A stretch of DNA of 64,000 nucleotides from Alitta virens (GCA_932294295.1 OW028580.1:33364136-33428135), one strand, 5' to 3'; counted from the first letter of the stretch, positions 11,901 to 23,861 are shown. The notes: a model not told the origin generated them from the sequence alone. Made by a program: numbers and translations.

Positions 11901-13345
11901 CTTCCTGCCGGGTAGAGCTGATATCCGACTGGGTCGCATTGATGATGTAAGAGTGTAGTTAATTTTACAGTCAATAGCATAGACTTGGAAACAAAACTTC
12001 AGAGGACGTCATGTGGATCCAGGACTCTCATTGGCTGAGCGACTGTCTTAGCCAATCGGAGTCGTGAATTTTCATGATGTTCTCTGGAGTTTAGTTCCAA
12101 GTCTATGAAATCTGCTACAATGGAAAGCTATATCCAGTAATGGAGCTCTTTATTTGACTATTTATTACTACTTATTGGTCAAGTAATTCAGGTGGCCAGC
12201 TTCTGCATAATGACTTTTGGGTAAATTGGTTCCAACAGACCCACTCATTCCCTTTTCAGCTGATTGATTATTACAGCTCATCATTAGTGATTTCATTTGG
12301 TGAAAGAAGCATAACTTTCAAACACCAATAAATAAAAGGGTCACACCTTTTTAAAACCAATTTAGTTTGCTGTCAGTAACTCACTCTTTTATCCTGTGGG
12401 CCATGGAAGAAATTCAAGCACTCATCGATAGCGTTTGTTTTTCAGATTCAAGGGACATCTGATGAGCTGAAAATCCACAGCGCAGTTGCTTCATCTCCGA
12501 AGAGAAAATTAAGCAGCAATTCACAGTTTATCAAACCGCAACTCATCTTCTGTCTCAACAAAGTCGGAAACGGAGTAGGCGAGATCAGAGACCCTTTAGG
12601 AGTGGCCTGTTTGTTGGGTGGCGACATCGTAATCACCGAGTGGGGCAACAAGAGACTACAGGTATTTGACTCAGTGGGGCAGTCCATTAGCGTCATCGCA
12701 ACAGGAAAGATAGGACCGCAGGGTGTCGCAGTTACTCTTAAAGGAAACATCATGATAACCGATGCTCAAAATAAGCGCCTGGAGGTGTTCACTCCAACTG
12801 GAAACTCCCTATCCAAGTGGGGTTTAGGGAAGTTCTACGCTCCGTGTGGGCTAGCCCAGAGTCCCAATGGCAATTGTGTCGTTACCGACATTGCCGAACA
12901 TTCGGTTAGCATATACCTAGGGGAGAAACGATGCATAAAAAGATTTGGCGGCAAAGGAAGCTCAAAGGATAAGTTCATGAACCCACTATATGCATGCGCA
13001 GGACAGAAAAATGACGTCTTTGTCTCCGATTCCGACAATCATTGTGTTAAAGTTTTCGACCCGAATGGAAATTTCAAGATTGCAATTGGAAGTGAAGGTA
13101 GTGCAGATGGACAGTTCAAATTCCCACGAGGAATTGCAATCGATGATGACGGCCACTTGTTGGTTGCAGACAGGAACAATGACCGCGTTAGTGTTTTCAC
13201 CGTCAAGGGAGTTTTTGTCAGACACTTGCTGACGAGAGCTGATGGCATCCGCGAACCATACGCTATTGCAGTCAATGCATCTCAAAATTTGGTTGTCACT
13301 GAAAGTGGGGCCGATCGAGCTGCTGTTAAATTTTTCCAGTTATGA
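5717..13345 (+). CDS. TRIM-family RING/B-box/coiled-coil/NHL protein, five coding exons
   Basis: Coding exons are 5717-6208, 10478-10687, 11092-11247, 11743-11946 and 12446-13345, joined at GT-AG sites, every intron in phase 0, giving 653 aa. The start ATG at 5717 has a strong context (ACCACCATGGCC). A clean acceptor (CTACTTCAG, ending 5664) shows that an untranslated exon lies upstream. Domains: C3HC4 RING (C13, C16, C28, H30, C33, C36, C57, C60); a type-1-like B-box at about 96-145; a B-box2 at about 157-188 split by intron 1 (C157-x2-H160 / C169-x2-C172, C177-x2-C180, H185, H188); a coiled coil at about 205-330; then a basic linker and about six NHL blades (365-653) with motifs such as DIVITEWGNKRLQVFD. 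Family knowledge: a RING ubiquitin E3 ligase with an NHL propeller that binds protein or RNA. There is no filamin domain between coil and NHL, unlike TRIM2/3/71. The layout is nearest TRIM32, but two B-boxes argue against simple orthology, so no symbol is given. Internal exons (210, 156, 204 nt) can each be skipped in frame. Confidence 0.92.
6222..6850 (-). repeat. tRNA-derived SINE (family A), interrupted
   Basis: In TRIM intron 1, the minus strand carries the two ends of the same SINE seen at 35781 and 50152. The 5' part is at about 6690-6850, with a B-box-like GGGTTCAACCC and the body word GAGCTACATCCCAGCAG. The 3' part is at about 6222-6345, with AGCTGGACATATAAGCTGAG and CATAGACATAGA. The sequence between (6346-6690) is not SINE and looks like a later insertion. 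Confidence 0.55.
6346..6480. mobile_element. Possible hAT-type non-autonomous end with GGTCC iterations
   Basis: The block begins TAGTGATGTGGACC and contains six or more GGTCC/GGACC words in about 120 bp (GGTCCGGTCC, CGGACCGGTCC). A TAGnGATG-type start is common for hAT termini, and iterated short words next to it could be transposase-binding repeats. It interrupts a SINE. The far end was not resolved. Confidence 0.3.
7842..8055. mobile_element. MITE with about 50-bp terminal inverted repeats
   Basis: ATTACAGTGCCCGACGTCGA at 7842 is matched by its reverse complement ending at 8055. Pairing continues through GTTGTGGCCGACACC and again through a CTTCAATAGTGA / TCACTATTGAAG pair. There is no coding capacity. 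It lies in TRIM intron 1. A short open frame read through it on the minus strand (7948-8130) is a by-product. Confidence 0.75.
8860..8902. repeat. (TA)n microsatellite
   Basis: About 21 uninterrupted TA dinucleotides inside the left arm of the surrounding inverted-repeat element. Other TA tracts are at 26700-26720, 47057-47078, 51105-51125 and 56981-57002. Confidence 0.9.
9622..9746. repeat. Near-perfect 125-bp hairpin (foldback MITE)
   Basis: ATTCAAACCACAGTA is inverted at the far end as TACTGTGGTTTGAAT-like sequence. The inner part AAATCTGGCAATTAGCCTCA pairs with TGAGGCTCATTGCCAGATTT around a loop of about 20 bases centred near 9685. No reading frame. It sits inside the larger inverted-repeat element, so it is either its core or a later insertion. 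Confidence 0.7.
11978..12107. mobile_element. 130-bp MITE in TRIM intron 4
   Basis: CATAGACTTGGAA at 11978 is the reverse complement of TTCCAAGTCTATG ending at 12107. Imperfect pairing continues inward (CAGAGGACGTCATG with CATGATGTTCTCTG, CATTGGCTGAG with CTTAGCCAAT). It is non-coding. Confidence 0.7.
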
Positions 13346-13609
13346 TAGTGGTGTATTCTAATTTCAATTGCGATTGTATATGTTAGGACGCTTCATTAAT
13401 AGCCATCCGGGTATATTCTCACATCATTTTACACTTCCTCTCTGCTGGGCAGAAATACATATATATACTCTATATACAAGGATGTAATGTAATGTTTGCT
13501 ATTGGTCGACTCTTTTTAGTGGATTGCTAAATCAGTTATCACTATTAACAATATTTGACAATGTTAAATTTCTGCACTTTTCATAGCATGCAATACATGA
13601 ATTTATATG

Positions 13610-13615
13610 AATAAA
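13610..13615 (+). terminator. Poly(A) signal of the TRIM-NHL gene
   Basis: AATAAA lies 265 nt after the TGA stop at 13343-13345 and is the first canonical hexamer downstream on the plus strand. This implies a 3' UTR of roughly 280-300 nt, ending just before the repeat that begins near 13713. Confidence 0.55.
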
Positions 13616-13712
13616 ATGAGTTTCAAATTATTGAATGGACCTTTACAGATTAGCCAAATTGTGCAATTCCCTGGGTAGTATTCAGCCTCGATCATGGGGT
13701 TAACCTTCTGAG

Positions 13713-13880
13713 GCTTGAGAGCTCACATCAGTGCCATCATTGTGTGGTCGCCTATTGCCAAGTACCCATTTCACCTGGATGGGTGAGGAAGTGGTTGCAG
13801 GAGGATCTGCCAAATCCATGAACATGTATATACCATGGTATAAATAGCAGGCTAAAGTCTTTACCACATTATTGCACATA
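13713..13880. repeat. Dispersed repeat, shared with 35548-35735
   Basis: GAGAGCTCACATCAGTGCC, then ATTGCCAAGTACCCATTTCACCTG and later AGCAGGCTAAAGTCTTTACC, match the same ordered words at 35551-35690. The 35-kb copy carries a tRNA-like B-box (GGGTTCGAA), so the family may be another tRNA-derived SINE in reverse sense. Confidence 0.5.
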
Positions 13881-14352
13881 GTAGACAAGGGCATCCACAT
13901 AAATTAAAGTCATTAAGACTAATAAATTATTTGCATGGTCTATAAAATTTATATTCGCCTCTAGCTTAAAATAGTGGATGAGGCACAAAATATTTGATGA
14001 AATTCACATGCTGATTTTACTTAGCATTTCACAGATGTACTTGTATGATTTTTCTTAGTACATCATAACAGCTCCTAAACACCATGTAATGTATATAAAG
14101 GCCACTAGTCCGGAACTTAGGTCTCTTACTTGACTCACCATGGCAAGATTGAAGGCTCAGCAACCGTGCAAATTATTTCTTACTCGAGCTTCCAGCAGAG
14201 ATTAAGCTCTTTACACAAGTAATGTATGCCATAGGATACCAACCACCATCATCTTACAAAATGACTAGTATGTTCCCCACTAGGTCATATGGCCACTCTG
14301 AAAGCAACAATCAACCATTACAGATATCAAGAACCAAGTATGTTAAATGCGA

Positions 14353-14369
14353 GGGGGGGGGGGGGGGGG
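14353..14369. repeat. Poly-G tract (17 G)
   Basis: A run of 17 G. A comparable run of 16 G is at 26457-26472. Such runs are unstable and prone to assembly error. Confidence 0.9.
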
Positions 14370-14457
14370 CACTGCGAAGTGCTGAAGCCAAAGCCCTGCT
14401 AGAGTCATACATACAATACATACGTCAATCAAAAGGGGGGTGCGGTGCCCACCCTTG

Positions 14458-14656
14458 GATCCGCCTATGGACATCCTCAGGGGGTGGGTGGGTGATTAGG
14501 GCTTTACGTCCTGTATTTCTGCACCAGTTGGGCAATTAGGACAGGCAGAGACCATGGCAATGAAACAGCCATCCAACTTAGGCTCGACCAGGAATCGAAC
14601 CTGGGATCCAGCGGTTGGAAGCCCGGAGCGCTACCTCTGAGCTAGGCCCCCCGCAC
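14458..14656 (-). repeat. tRNA-derived SINE (family B)
   Basis: Read on the minus strand from 14656, the sequence opens with a tRNA-like head: CCTAGCTCAGAGGTAGCGC (A box), an anticodon-loop-like CTTCCAA, then CCCAGGTTCGATTCCTGG (perfect B box and T-stem). About 120 bp of unrelated body follow, ending near CACCCACCCAC. The head could be from a tRNA-Gly(UCC)-like gene, but the anticodon stem is imperfect. The attached body argues for a SINE rather than a functional tRNA. Confidence 0.7.
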
Positions 14657-17600
14657 TGGACATCCCCAGGGAGTTGAGAAAGGTTCAAGCTAGATCAGGC
14701 CTGCCAAGGGTGTAAATTGTAATGTTGGCTGAGCTCGTTGAGGATAACGAACACTAAACCCCATTACATTACATCCACGAATATCTATCAATTTAACAAT
14801 AACAGAGAAGCGGATACTCATGGAAATAGTTTATTGTCATTTATGAAAGGCTGTAACTATGAACAACATATGTCAACAATCTTGAAAATAGCCAATCACA
14901 ACTTCACACATAGGTAAGATTCCCATTTAGATGGGTGAACATGTCAACAGTGGACAGTGCCCTAAACTAGCGAGTTCCTAGGCCACTCTAATTCAATATA
15001 TACACGTGTGGCCGATTGTGAGGTGCAAAATTATCTAATACATTTATATAACCTCATCTTTTATCACAAACGAATAACTAGCAAATGTATCACACTTTCC
15101 TATCTTATGATATAAATATGGAACCCATATCAGCTCCGCAGTAGGACCTATAATATACATATAAAATATGTGAACCTCACTCAGCCATATAACGGCAGGT
15201 CGTTCTACATACCCCCTTCAAACTGTGTCGGAAACAACTATCAAATATACGACTTTTTTCATATGCACAACTCCATTAATGTCATACACAGTCTCATTCC
15301 TATAAAACCAAACTTTCGCATTCATCTTTAGACACTCAAGATATGTAACTGCTGTAAGAAACACTGATCTATGTTACCATATTACAAATGTAATCGCATC
15401 TACCCTTGAGTTAACATTGTTAGCGGAGAGTTTGCTAATAATGGTTCGACTTAATGAGGTTTACTATCAATTAATATGCCAGGAGATGTATTAATATCAC
15501 ACAATTAATTACTTTGTACTTGGGTGAGTACCTGTTTCTATTTCAATTATCTCATGTATCAGCTTTGATAAATCAGTGCCATCCGAATGTCTGAAATATA
15601 TACATTGTATATATAAACTTGATTTTGTGGCTCCAATCAAAGGTGACCTTATAGAATTTATGGTAACATAGATCAAAGTCTTAACAGCAATTTCATGCAG
15701 CTCAAATCCTAAGTATTAACCAGTCTGTCTAACCATGATGTCCAGCTTTGGTCAACAGGTCAAGACAGACTGACCAAAACTTATTACAAACACAGTCCAA
15801 CAATTATAGCTGCTCTCTATGACAAAATCATCAACATTACAAATACATCAGTCAATAATTTCTATCCCCATACACTGGTATCTTTCCTTGGATATAATTA
15901 CATTTAATAGCGCCCCTAATGAACACCTCCATGAAATCACAGCACTTGTTGATCTTGCTAAAATACAAGTACATTGTATCGCAATCGTAATAAGATTAAA
16001 TAATTGCCATTAAATATACCAGTTATAATGTTGACAGTTTATGAACTACTTTGGTTTTCACAATGGTGTCATACCAACTACATTTACCAGGAAGATGCCA
16101 GTATTAAGTCCAGCTTTTGATTCAGGGGTTCTGATTTGCAAAAAAAAATAATCAAACATCCAGGCAATCCAACAGCATTATGCAGTGTTTAATGCACAAT
16201 TCAAAACCAGAAACCAGGTAGTCATTCAATGCTGCTACGACATATCATCATGACTGGTCGTCCAATCACACCAGTATCAGGTTAACCATTTATTTAATCT
16301 GCAGCGAACCCGGATTTTAAAATCCATCCAATTAAAACATCTTTCATAAAAATATCATTCAAATCCTTGTTTCATTGGCCCTATCTCTTCTTCTCTTTCA
16401 TAGAGTACAATAAACTTCATCCCCCCACCCACCCCCTTATCGTACAATTCGTCATTATAAAATTGTCATTTGGAAGCTGCTACACGTCTGCTAATTACAG
16501 ATGAACACAGAATTGCATTGCTATCGATTGATATACATATTAACTACTAATTTGTGCAAATACAGGTGTCAGAACATATTCACGCTGTGCTTTTTTAATT
16601 ACAAATATTTACAGCGAACTGCAGAGCTCTAATTAATGACTCAACCTCACTCAATTCAATTATAATTCGATCCAATTACATTTGTACTCTTAAATTGTCA
16701 TCATACCTCATACTCTCTTCTCATATACTACGAATGATTTGATTAATTTACAGATGAGTTTGCACTGGTAGACATTCATACTGGCTAGCAAGATTTCAAT
16801 CACAACCTGAGAGCGTCTCGATTTACACATGTTCAACTCATTTCTCCGTCTAACACTCATCAGTCATCGCTACACATTAATTGCAATTGACAGTTGCACG
16901 ATGTATTCTATGAACAATTTCAATATCCAAAATTAAGCGGACATAACTTCACCTTACTTATAATTATCCGAGTATCAACGACAAGCTATGTTAATTTTTC
17001 CTCGTTCAGTGTGGTTATAAATGTACCACGTTTAACCAATCAAAATCTATGTTTCACGCTAACATATGTCATAGACCGCTCTTATTAATACATGGCTTTT
17101 ATATGTAGTTGCAAGTAACCCAGATTTGAAATAAAATCATTTGGTAGGTTGTGAATTTTACACAGAAAGACCTTGATGTTAAGAATTGACGAGTAATGCT
17201 TCTAATTACAATTAATCAATGATTGGTCAAAAGCCAAAAAAACATATCTCTATATTATACAGTGACAACCTAGAAACAAAACTAGTACAAAAACATAATT
17301 AAGAAAGTTTTCGACGAAAAAAAAGCCATCTTGACCAGTTCAATCAGGATTACCCGTGAAGTTACATTTTAAGATTGACTTGACTTGTGTTTTGTGCAAT
17401 GACTTTGTAATATTACTGATGACTTTTCAACGCATGGTCAGTGGGCATTTAAGTAAGAAACATGTAGGATAGTAATTAGGCAAACAGGGTACTTCAGATG
17501 CACTTCAGCGATTCAACAATAAACATAATATTGTTCAAAATGGCACTCTTTGCTTTCACCGAGCTGTAGGACTTCCTATACATGTCTACAAGTAATATTC

Positions 17601-20158
17601 AACGTGCTTTTGAATAAGTGCAAATTGCCATATTATACAAAGAGTGATTACCTCTTTTATGAGAGATATCATATTCCATTGTATTTAATCGATTATGCAT
17701 AATTTACCCTTATCTCAATCAATTAACACACAAATGATACCAGAGCACCTAATTAGCAGCAAATCATAGCGATTGATCAAAGCATCCATAATTATTTGGA
17801 TTATCGAAATTCATTTTTAGTTTAAAGTGATTATTAAATAAAAGTTTATGAATTAGGAAACGATACTGCCATTTATTATAATTTACAAGGCGGGTGACGG
17901 AGCTAAAAAATGAAACGTGACAAATAAAATTTTAAAAGCTACAATTTGTTTCATTTCTTTTTGGCTCCAATGTCAGGCCAATCATGCCAACTGAAAGTGT
18001 TCATACAATTTGTCCATTGGTCCAATTTGGGGGGTTAATATATCCATTGACAATTTCAGATTCAATCAAATTTGCATAAACAGCTAGGAGTTACTTATGA
18101 TCAAATGCGACTACAATGCAACAGGCCTGTAGTGTTACTCACACAATACATTGAATTGCTTCGCTACTGACACCATACAAATAGTGAAAAAGATCGAAGA
18201 TATGTTCAACTTGGATAATGGATTTTTCTGGCAAGTGCGTTATCGTGGTAACGATAGGAAGAATTCTGCAGTACTAATTAATTATAGTAATTATCTCTCC
18301 AATTCAATAATGAAAAATATGAAGTGATCCATTATAAAAATGCCCCAAGTGTATCGATAAGTCAACTTGCTCATCAGAGAGCAACTAAATCATTTAATGA
18401 CTAGGGGAAAATGAGAAAACAGAAAATTTTAATATTGAACAAAATCTGCCAATCTAACATGTGTAATTTTTTCTTGATTACAATATTACACAAATTTGTA
18501 GAATGCTCTGCAATCGAGAGCAGGTGATAAGTTTGTAACTGTCTTTCAATGTTAAACAGTTATGTTTTAAGAAAGTCAAACTGCGCTAACCTAATCTGCA
18601 ATTGGAAATTGTTTTGAATCAATGAGCCAACAAATAAATTCTACAGACATATAGGGGTCACAAAAGACCAAATGTCAATTGATGCAAGCTGCTTAAAAAG
18701 TGAAGTGTTTTTCGTACAAAGATGTGCGGAATTCAAGATAATAATTCAGTACTGATTTTAAGCAATTCTTGCAGGTATACTTTGAAATATGATTAATATA
18801 ACACCACACAATTTCTGACAGTCATTGTCTAAACTCTGCTAATTCTGTTTTCATCCTTACGACATGAAACAAGGACCAGGAACAAACTTGGTAAATGACT
18901 ACACCTGAATTTTCCTACATTAGAGGAAAATCCATCTCATCATAGAGACCTACAATATGGCAGTCATGAAACTATCACATGTTCTGAGTTTATTCCTAAG
19001 AAAACAAACCAATCATGTCCATTTGACAACATGACTTATGCTGAATATTCATAAAATAAAACAAGAATCTTAGATATAATACAAAACAAGAATTACTTAT
19101 TGTGCTAAAAACTTAATTAAAACACTTCATAATAAAAATGACCCTGCTGGTGAAATAATTGAAATATTCGTGCGATAAGTTTGATGGGTATTTCAGAAGC
19201 ACAGTATTTGTTCAATTACATGTCGTGTTTTATGTAAATATCAATGTTTACACAGACGTACTGCACTTGCAAAAACCAAGACATTAAGATTCACATGATA
19301 TCGAAATTCTCCTTTTTAAAATGAAGTATAATTTTTAAACACTTTCGAGATAATCATCAGTGTTCAAGCATCATCAAGGATATGAAAGTTATTTCGTAAA
19401 ACAAATAACGGCAATGCAAAGTATGATTTATTATGTTTTTTGGAGAGGAGAAATCTGACGTGTCGAACCTTTATGTCGTTTAGTGTTATCCTCAAACAGA
19501 TACAAGTCTCATTTAAAATAACTGTGGGAGTTATAATTTCCTCTAAAATATATAATGGTTTGAATGTAATCAAGCAAATACTTCAACCTTATTATCCATC
19601 TTGCCACAGCGAATATTTCATATATTCATCCAACTTACAAAGAACCATTCGTCACCAAACCCCGATAAATAACAGATGACTGGTGATCAGCTTCAACAAA
19701 TAATTCCCGGCAACAACCCAGTGTTACTTGTGGGGTGCACACATCTTGCAACAGTGCAAACATTCGGTGGAAGAAGTAATTTTACATTAAGCATATTCGT
19801 GCAAATTCATTCATAAGAGTCAATCAACCAAACAAATCTCACACAAATGAATCCAGTTACACTTTGTGTATAAGCGCCAAGGTAGGAACTAGCTAAATAC
19901 AGGTAAACCTCTTATAATAAGTTAATTGTACCAAGAATAATAATTGTATTCTATGATATACAGGCCTTATAAAGGCAGTAATTTGATACTGTTATTTAAA
20001 AGCGTTCAGTGGAGACTTTTAAAGAGCTAGCCGCTGTGCATGGTGATACTACATACTCAGCATATTTTTAGTATCGATAGTTAATATTATAGCATTCACA
20101 ATTACAAAGTAAATATTAACTTATTATAAGAGGTTCACCTTTAAAATATCACAATCAC
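14657..20158 (-). other. Quiet AT-rich region; candidate long 3' UTR of the FAM53 gene
   Basis: Apart from the MITE at 19901-20140, I see no genes and almost no recognisable repeats here, unlike the rest of the window. The first convincing minus-strand AATAAA that I noticed is at 14835-14830, over 5 kb after the FAM53 stop. The minus strand carries at least three Pumilio-type words TGTANATA (15004-14997, 15604-15597, 16613-16606). This fits a long, regulated 3' UTR, but unannotated intergenic DNA is equally possible, and nearer variant poly(A) signals were not excluded. Confidence 0.35.
19901..20140. mobile_element. 240-bp MITE just after the FAM53 stop codon
   Basis: AGGTAAACCTCTTATAATAA at 19901 matches the reverse complement ending at 20140 with one mismatch, and pairing extends through GTTAAT (26 bp in all). 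The CCTCTTATAA-type end is typical of pogo/mariner-derived MITEs. It starts 18 bp past the FAM53 stop at 20159, so it would be transcribed in the 3' UTR. Confidence 0.7.
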
Positions 20159-23100
20159 TTAATGCTTTTCAATTTGTTCTAGATCCAAATCGTTTAGTTC
20201 TAGGTCGAATATCGTCCAGTCCCGTTCCTGATCGAAGGCATCATCACAACTACAGCTGGAATCTTCTGTCTCACGATCGACGAATGACATGACTTCTGGT
20301 GACTCGTGGACATCACTGCATCCGCTATCCCACTGCCCTTCATCTTCTTTAGACCCTCGATGCCCCGCTTTGAGATCAGGTATGGGGGCAATGACTAGTG
20401 GAGTGGGCGTCCCCAGATCGTCAGCATTCGGCGACGGAGAAGACAATTTAGTTGAAGATGATGATGAACATATAGTTGCGCAAACGGAAGATGGCGTATC
20501 CTGGTGGTGCATCCACTTCGTAAAGCTGTCCAGGGTCACGGTTTCCTTTGGCGTTGAGTCAAGAGGGGAGCTGGCAATCGTGTTCAACTTTATTGGACAA
20601 CCTGGTGGGTCGCTGAATAAACTTGCTAAGCTCTGTGACCAAGTCTTGTACTGGAAAGGCACAAAAAAGTAAAGTAGAAGTATGTACAACATTATTCTGC
20701 ATACAGCTTTCTGCATACAGATGACCTAAAGTTATCAACCAAAATGAGACACTAACCTGCTCCGAGTATCTGTTGGAACCCTGTTTATGGCAATGTCGAT
20801 AGTAAGCAGTCTGCAAATAAAATCAATCAATCAAGCTTTGGCATACTGCATACGGATGATATGGTATGCTAATAGCTTCACCAAATGATGAAATACAACA
20901 ACCTTAAGTGAACTAGGAACTATTCAACCAAATACAGCTTTCAGTCACTGTGCCAATCCATTGTTTTATGACATCATTTAACTGTGACGTATTTAACTGC
21001 ACTCAATGACCTCACTGTATGCTAACATCATTTCACAATGGTTAGGCGAAGTTTCTGACAGCAACCTTGGTTGGAAACGAGTACCCATTGTATTACAAAG
21101 GGAGAAATGCACAAGCACCGTTGAAGTTTGTTGCAGTAACACATCACAAAATTTTGTCAGATTTAAGTGCTTCTCGTAATTTACACAATTAAAGCCACCT
21201 TGGCATAGTACATATTGTTACCTCTTTCATCTTCAAAAAATCCAACGCTGGCCGATCTTCTCCCCGCCTGCGTTTGAGGCATTTTCGTTCATGTAGTACT
21301 GATGGCTGAGACCGACAGCGAGGGACTATCATCCTCTGAGGAGACGAGGGTTCAGATTCGGCAATAATTTCACTCTCACTTGCTTCCGAATCAGAACATC
21401 CACCCACGATGTGCTCCTCCATTGAAAGACTTCTAACCCGTAGTGCTTCTAGACGACTATCAGTAGCCGTACTATGCGATGACCCGTGTTGTCCAAACAT
21501 CTCCTGGCAGTTCATAGCTGTTTCAACTGGCATAAACGCCGGTTGAAAGAATGCAGGAACGGCTGACGCCGGTCTGCCCTCTGGTAAAGTAGGAGACCGC
21601 ATCGGCAGACGTGTTAGATCTTCACTCTTAGACAGAGGACGAGGACTAGGTGTTATGGCTTTACAGCTGGTTCCTGTTTGTGGACTAGTGCTGCTAATCT
21701 GAGGTTGCGGTATGACTGATGACATTTCAAAGTCTGTCATAGTCTTTCGCCGGTTGCTAAATGGCTTCATTGGAACTGGGCGCCAGACGCTTGACGTCTG
21801 AGGCTGCCATTGCTTCCCTCCTGTAGTCTCGGCAGATGGAAACGGCGACCCCAAACCAGGAATGGACAGCGAGCGGCAATGACGTTTCTTGGGGGGAGCG
21901 GGGGGTGTGTTTGGAATGTTTTCCATCTCAAGAATGCTTTGTTGGATTGGATTCACGGAACTCTCTGCCCCCGAGTCCCAATTGGCCCATCGCACGCCCT
22001 CCTTCGCTCCTCTCTGTTGACTGGTCCATCTCCACGGGTCCCTAATGCACCCCGACCCCAAGGTAGTCCCTGAATTCACATCCGCACCCCCTTCGTGCAA
22101 GTCCTTTTGGGAAGGCACCCACAAATTACTCCTCCCTGTTTTGAATAAATTGCGAAAGTAATTGTAATTGGACCATTAGAATAGAATTGAATATGAAGGT
22201 AATTGTATTTGGTCCATTATAGTACAATAGAGCAGAATAATTTAATAATAAAAATAGAAATTATAGAATATAATTCTGTTAAACCTATAAATGGTAATTT
22301 GCTGAGCACTTGCATCATCAATAGAACTCCAATAGAGACTAATAGAAAGACATAAATAATGTTTTTTGGAGGATGCTTATTGCTTAATTGTGATAAATTC
22401 CCAAATCCAAGCCTTACAGCACTGACCAAATAGGATTACATAGTTATCAGTTATAGGTACGTGCATACATGTCAAACAAATAGTCGTAAGTTTTCTGGAT
22501 CACACAAAGACAGTTAATTGTTACGTTTTCCAGCTGAATTTCAATTTTCCCCTCAAACCCTTGCTTAATGTTATATGAATACACACCTGTAAGTTTAAAG
22601 GTAGGTAGGTCTGAGGTAGAAAACATCCAACTGTTGCCAGGAGACTGAAAGAAGAGAATATGCATAATATTAAAGTTTTGATGCATGATAGAGCAAACTA
22701 ACGGACTTATCATTCAAAACTAATCTCTTAAGAGCTTCTATGATAAACATACAGTCAGGCATGTTTACACCAAGTAAGTTTATAATGAAGATCTGGTTAT
22801 GACAAACCCAAACCAGTATATTATGAGACCCAGTTCTTAATTAATATTTTGACAGCTCCAAATGTTTGTAATGAGTGGACCCAATTGTATTACGAACACT
22901 TTACTTTTCATAATGTTGTCTGAGAAATAAGCCATCATTTCAATATTGCCACTGGTCTGGGTTTGTCATAACAATCTTTATTTCCTCTAAGGCGCTGAAT
23001 TGTACGATGGAGTGCTTTATATGTGTGCTATTATTATTTTTGTTATATATACTATATTGTAGAATAGATTTGTTTTATAGATTAATTCTATACTTATACT

Positions 23101-23658
23101 TTCCAAATTGTATATTATTGTTTCTAATATGTCGTACAGAAGCTTCGGCTTGGGTCATATATTTTGTATTGTACATTGAATGTGACACCGTGATTTAAAA
23201 CGACTTTAAATACAATTTTACTCACTACTTACTTACTTTCCTAAATTTCGATTTTAAGTTACAAAATAACACAATAGGACTGATCAGTTCACGTGTAGCA
23301 TAGGACCCGGAAGTAACAGGACAATGCATGACGGCACCCACACACAATACCAGATGACGTCATCAATAATACTGTAGTTATGTCATGCATTGTCCTATTA
23401 GTAGGCTATTACATCCGAGTCCCAGGTCACACGAGAACTGACCAGTCCTATAACAGAACAGAAATGCCCTTTTATTGAAATTTTGGTGACACCTGAGAGC
23501 TTTGAAGTAAAATAAATGTCATATGAGGCCATGAACCAAGTATTTCATTCGAGCATCTTATAGTGTGTACCCACCCGAGGCACAGGCACCGGCAAAGTCT
23601 CTCCCGACACATCTTCCAACGTCTGGGTCTTCAGTTTCTCCGTAATAATGGTAACCAT
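20159..23658 (-). CDS. FAM53: FAM53-family (Simplet-like) nuclear protein, five coding exons
   Basis: Coding exons, read down the minus strand: 23658-23575, 22644-22587, 22135-21222, 20810-20757 and 20650-20159. They join in frame at GT-AG sites to give 533 aa. The N-terminus MVTIITEKLKTQTLEDVSG is the hallmark FAM53 start. Residues about 131-141 (KRHCRSLSIPG), the V-W-x-P-V block near 160, and 320-352 (RCRSQPSVLHER, LKRRRGEDRPALDFLKM) are the conserved core with a basic nuclear-localisation stretch. The last ten residues DLDLEQIEKH match the family C-terminus. The rest is Ser/Pro-rich and probably disordered. Known: vertebrate FAM53B/Simplet promotes beta-catenin entry into the nucleus in Wnt signalling, and FAM53 proteins lack catalytic domains. 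Extending that role here is inference. The exon containing the ATG appears to start near 23800, after TAATTTCAG, and has upstream ATGs. Which vertebrate paralogue (A, B or C) it matches was not determined. A single ancestral copy is plausible. Confidence 0.93.
23273..23452. mobile_element. 180-bp hairpin MITE in FAM53 intron 1
   Basis: ATAGGACTGATCAGTTC at the left end is inverted as GAACTGACCAGTCCTAT on the right. Pairing continues through TAGCATAGGACCCGGA and AGGACAATGCATGA to a centre near 23360. It is non-coding and spans almost the whole element as one stem. Confidence 0.75.
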
Positions 23659-23861
23659 GGTTAAAGACTATTGTTGTCGAGCTGAGTCAGGATGAGAATT
23701 AGGTCGAACAGGAAAAGCACCCATGATCGCTTCTTTCATCCCTGGCAATCTATATGATCCAATGTTCAAAGTAACCAGCAGAGGTGCCGCCCCATCACCT
23801 GAAATTATAAAGAGTATAATAATAAATCATTATGTAATTAATCATTGAAAAAAACACTGTT

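Noticed and set aside
14579..14656. tRNA gene (Gly-UCC-like) on the minus strand
   Set aside because: The A and B boxes are good, but the anticodon stem is mispaired and a SINE body is attached. Called as a SINE head.
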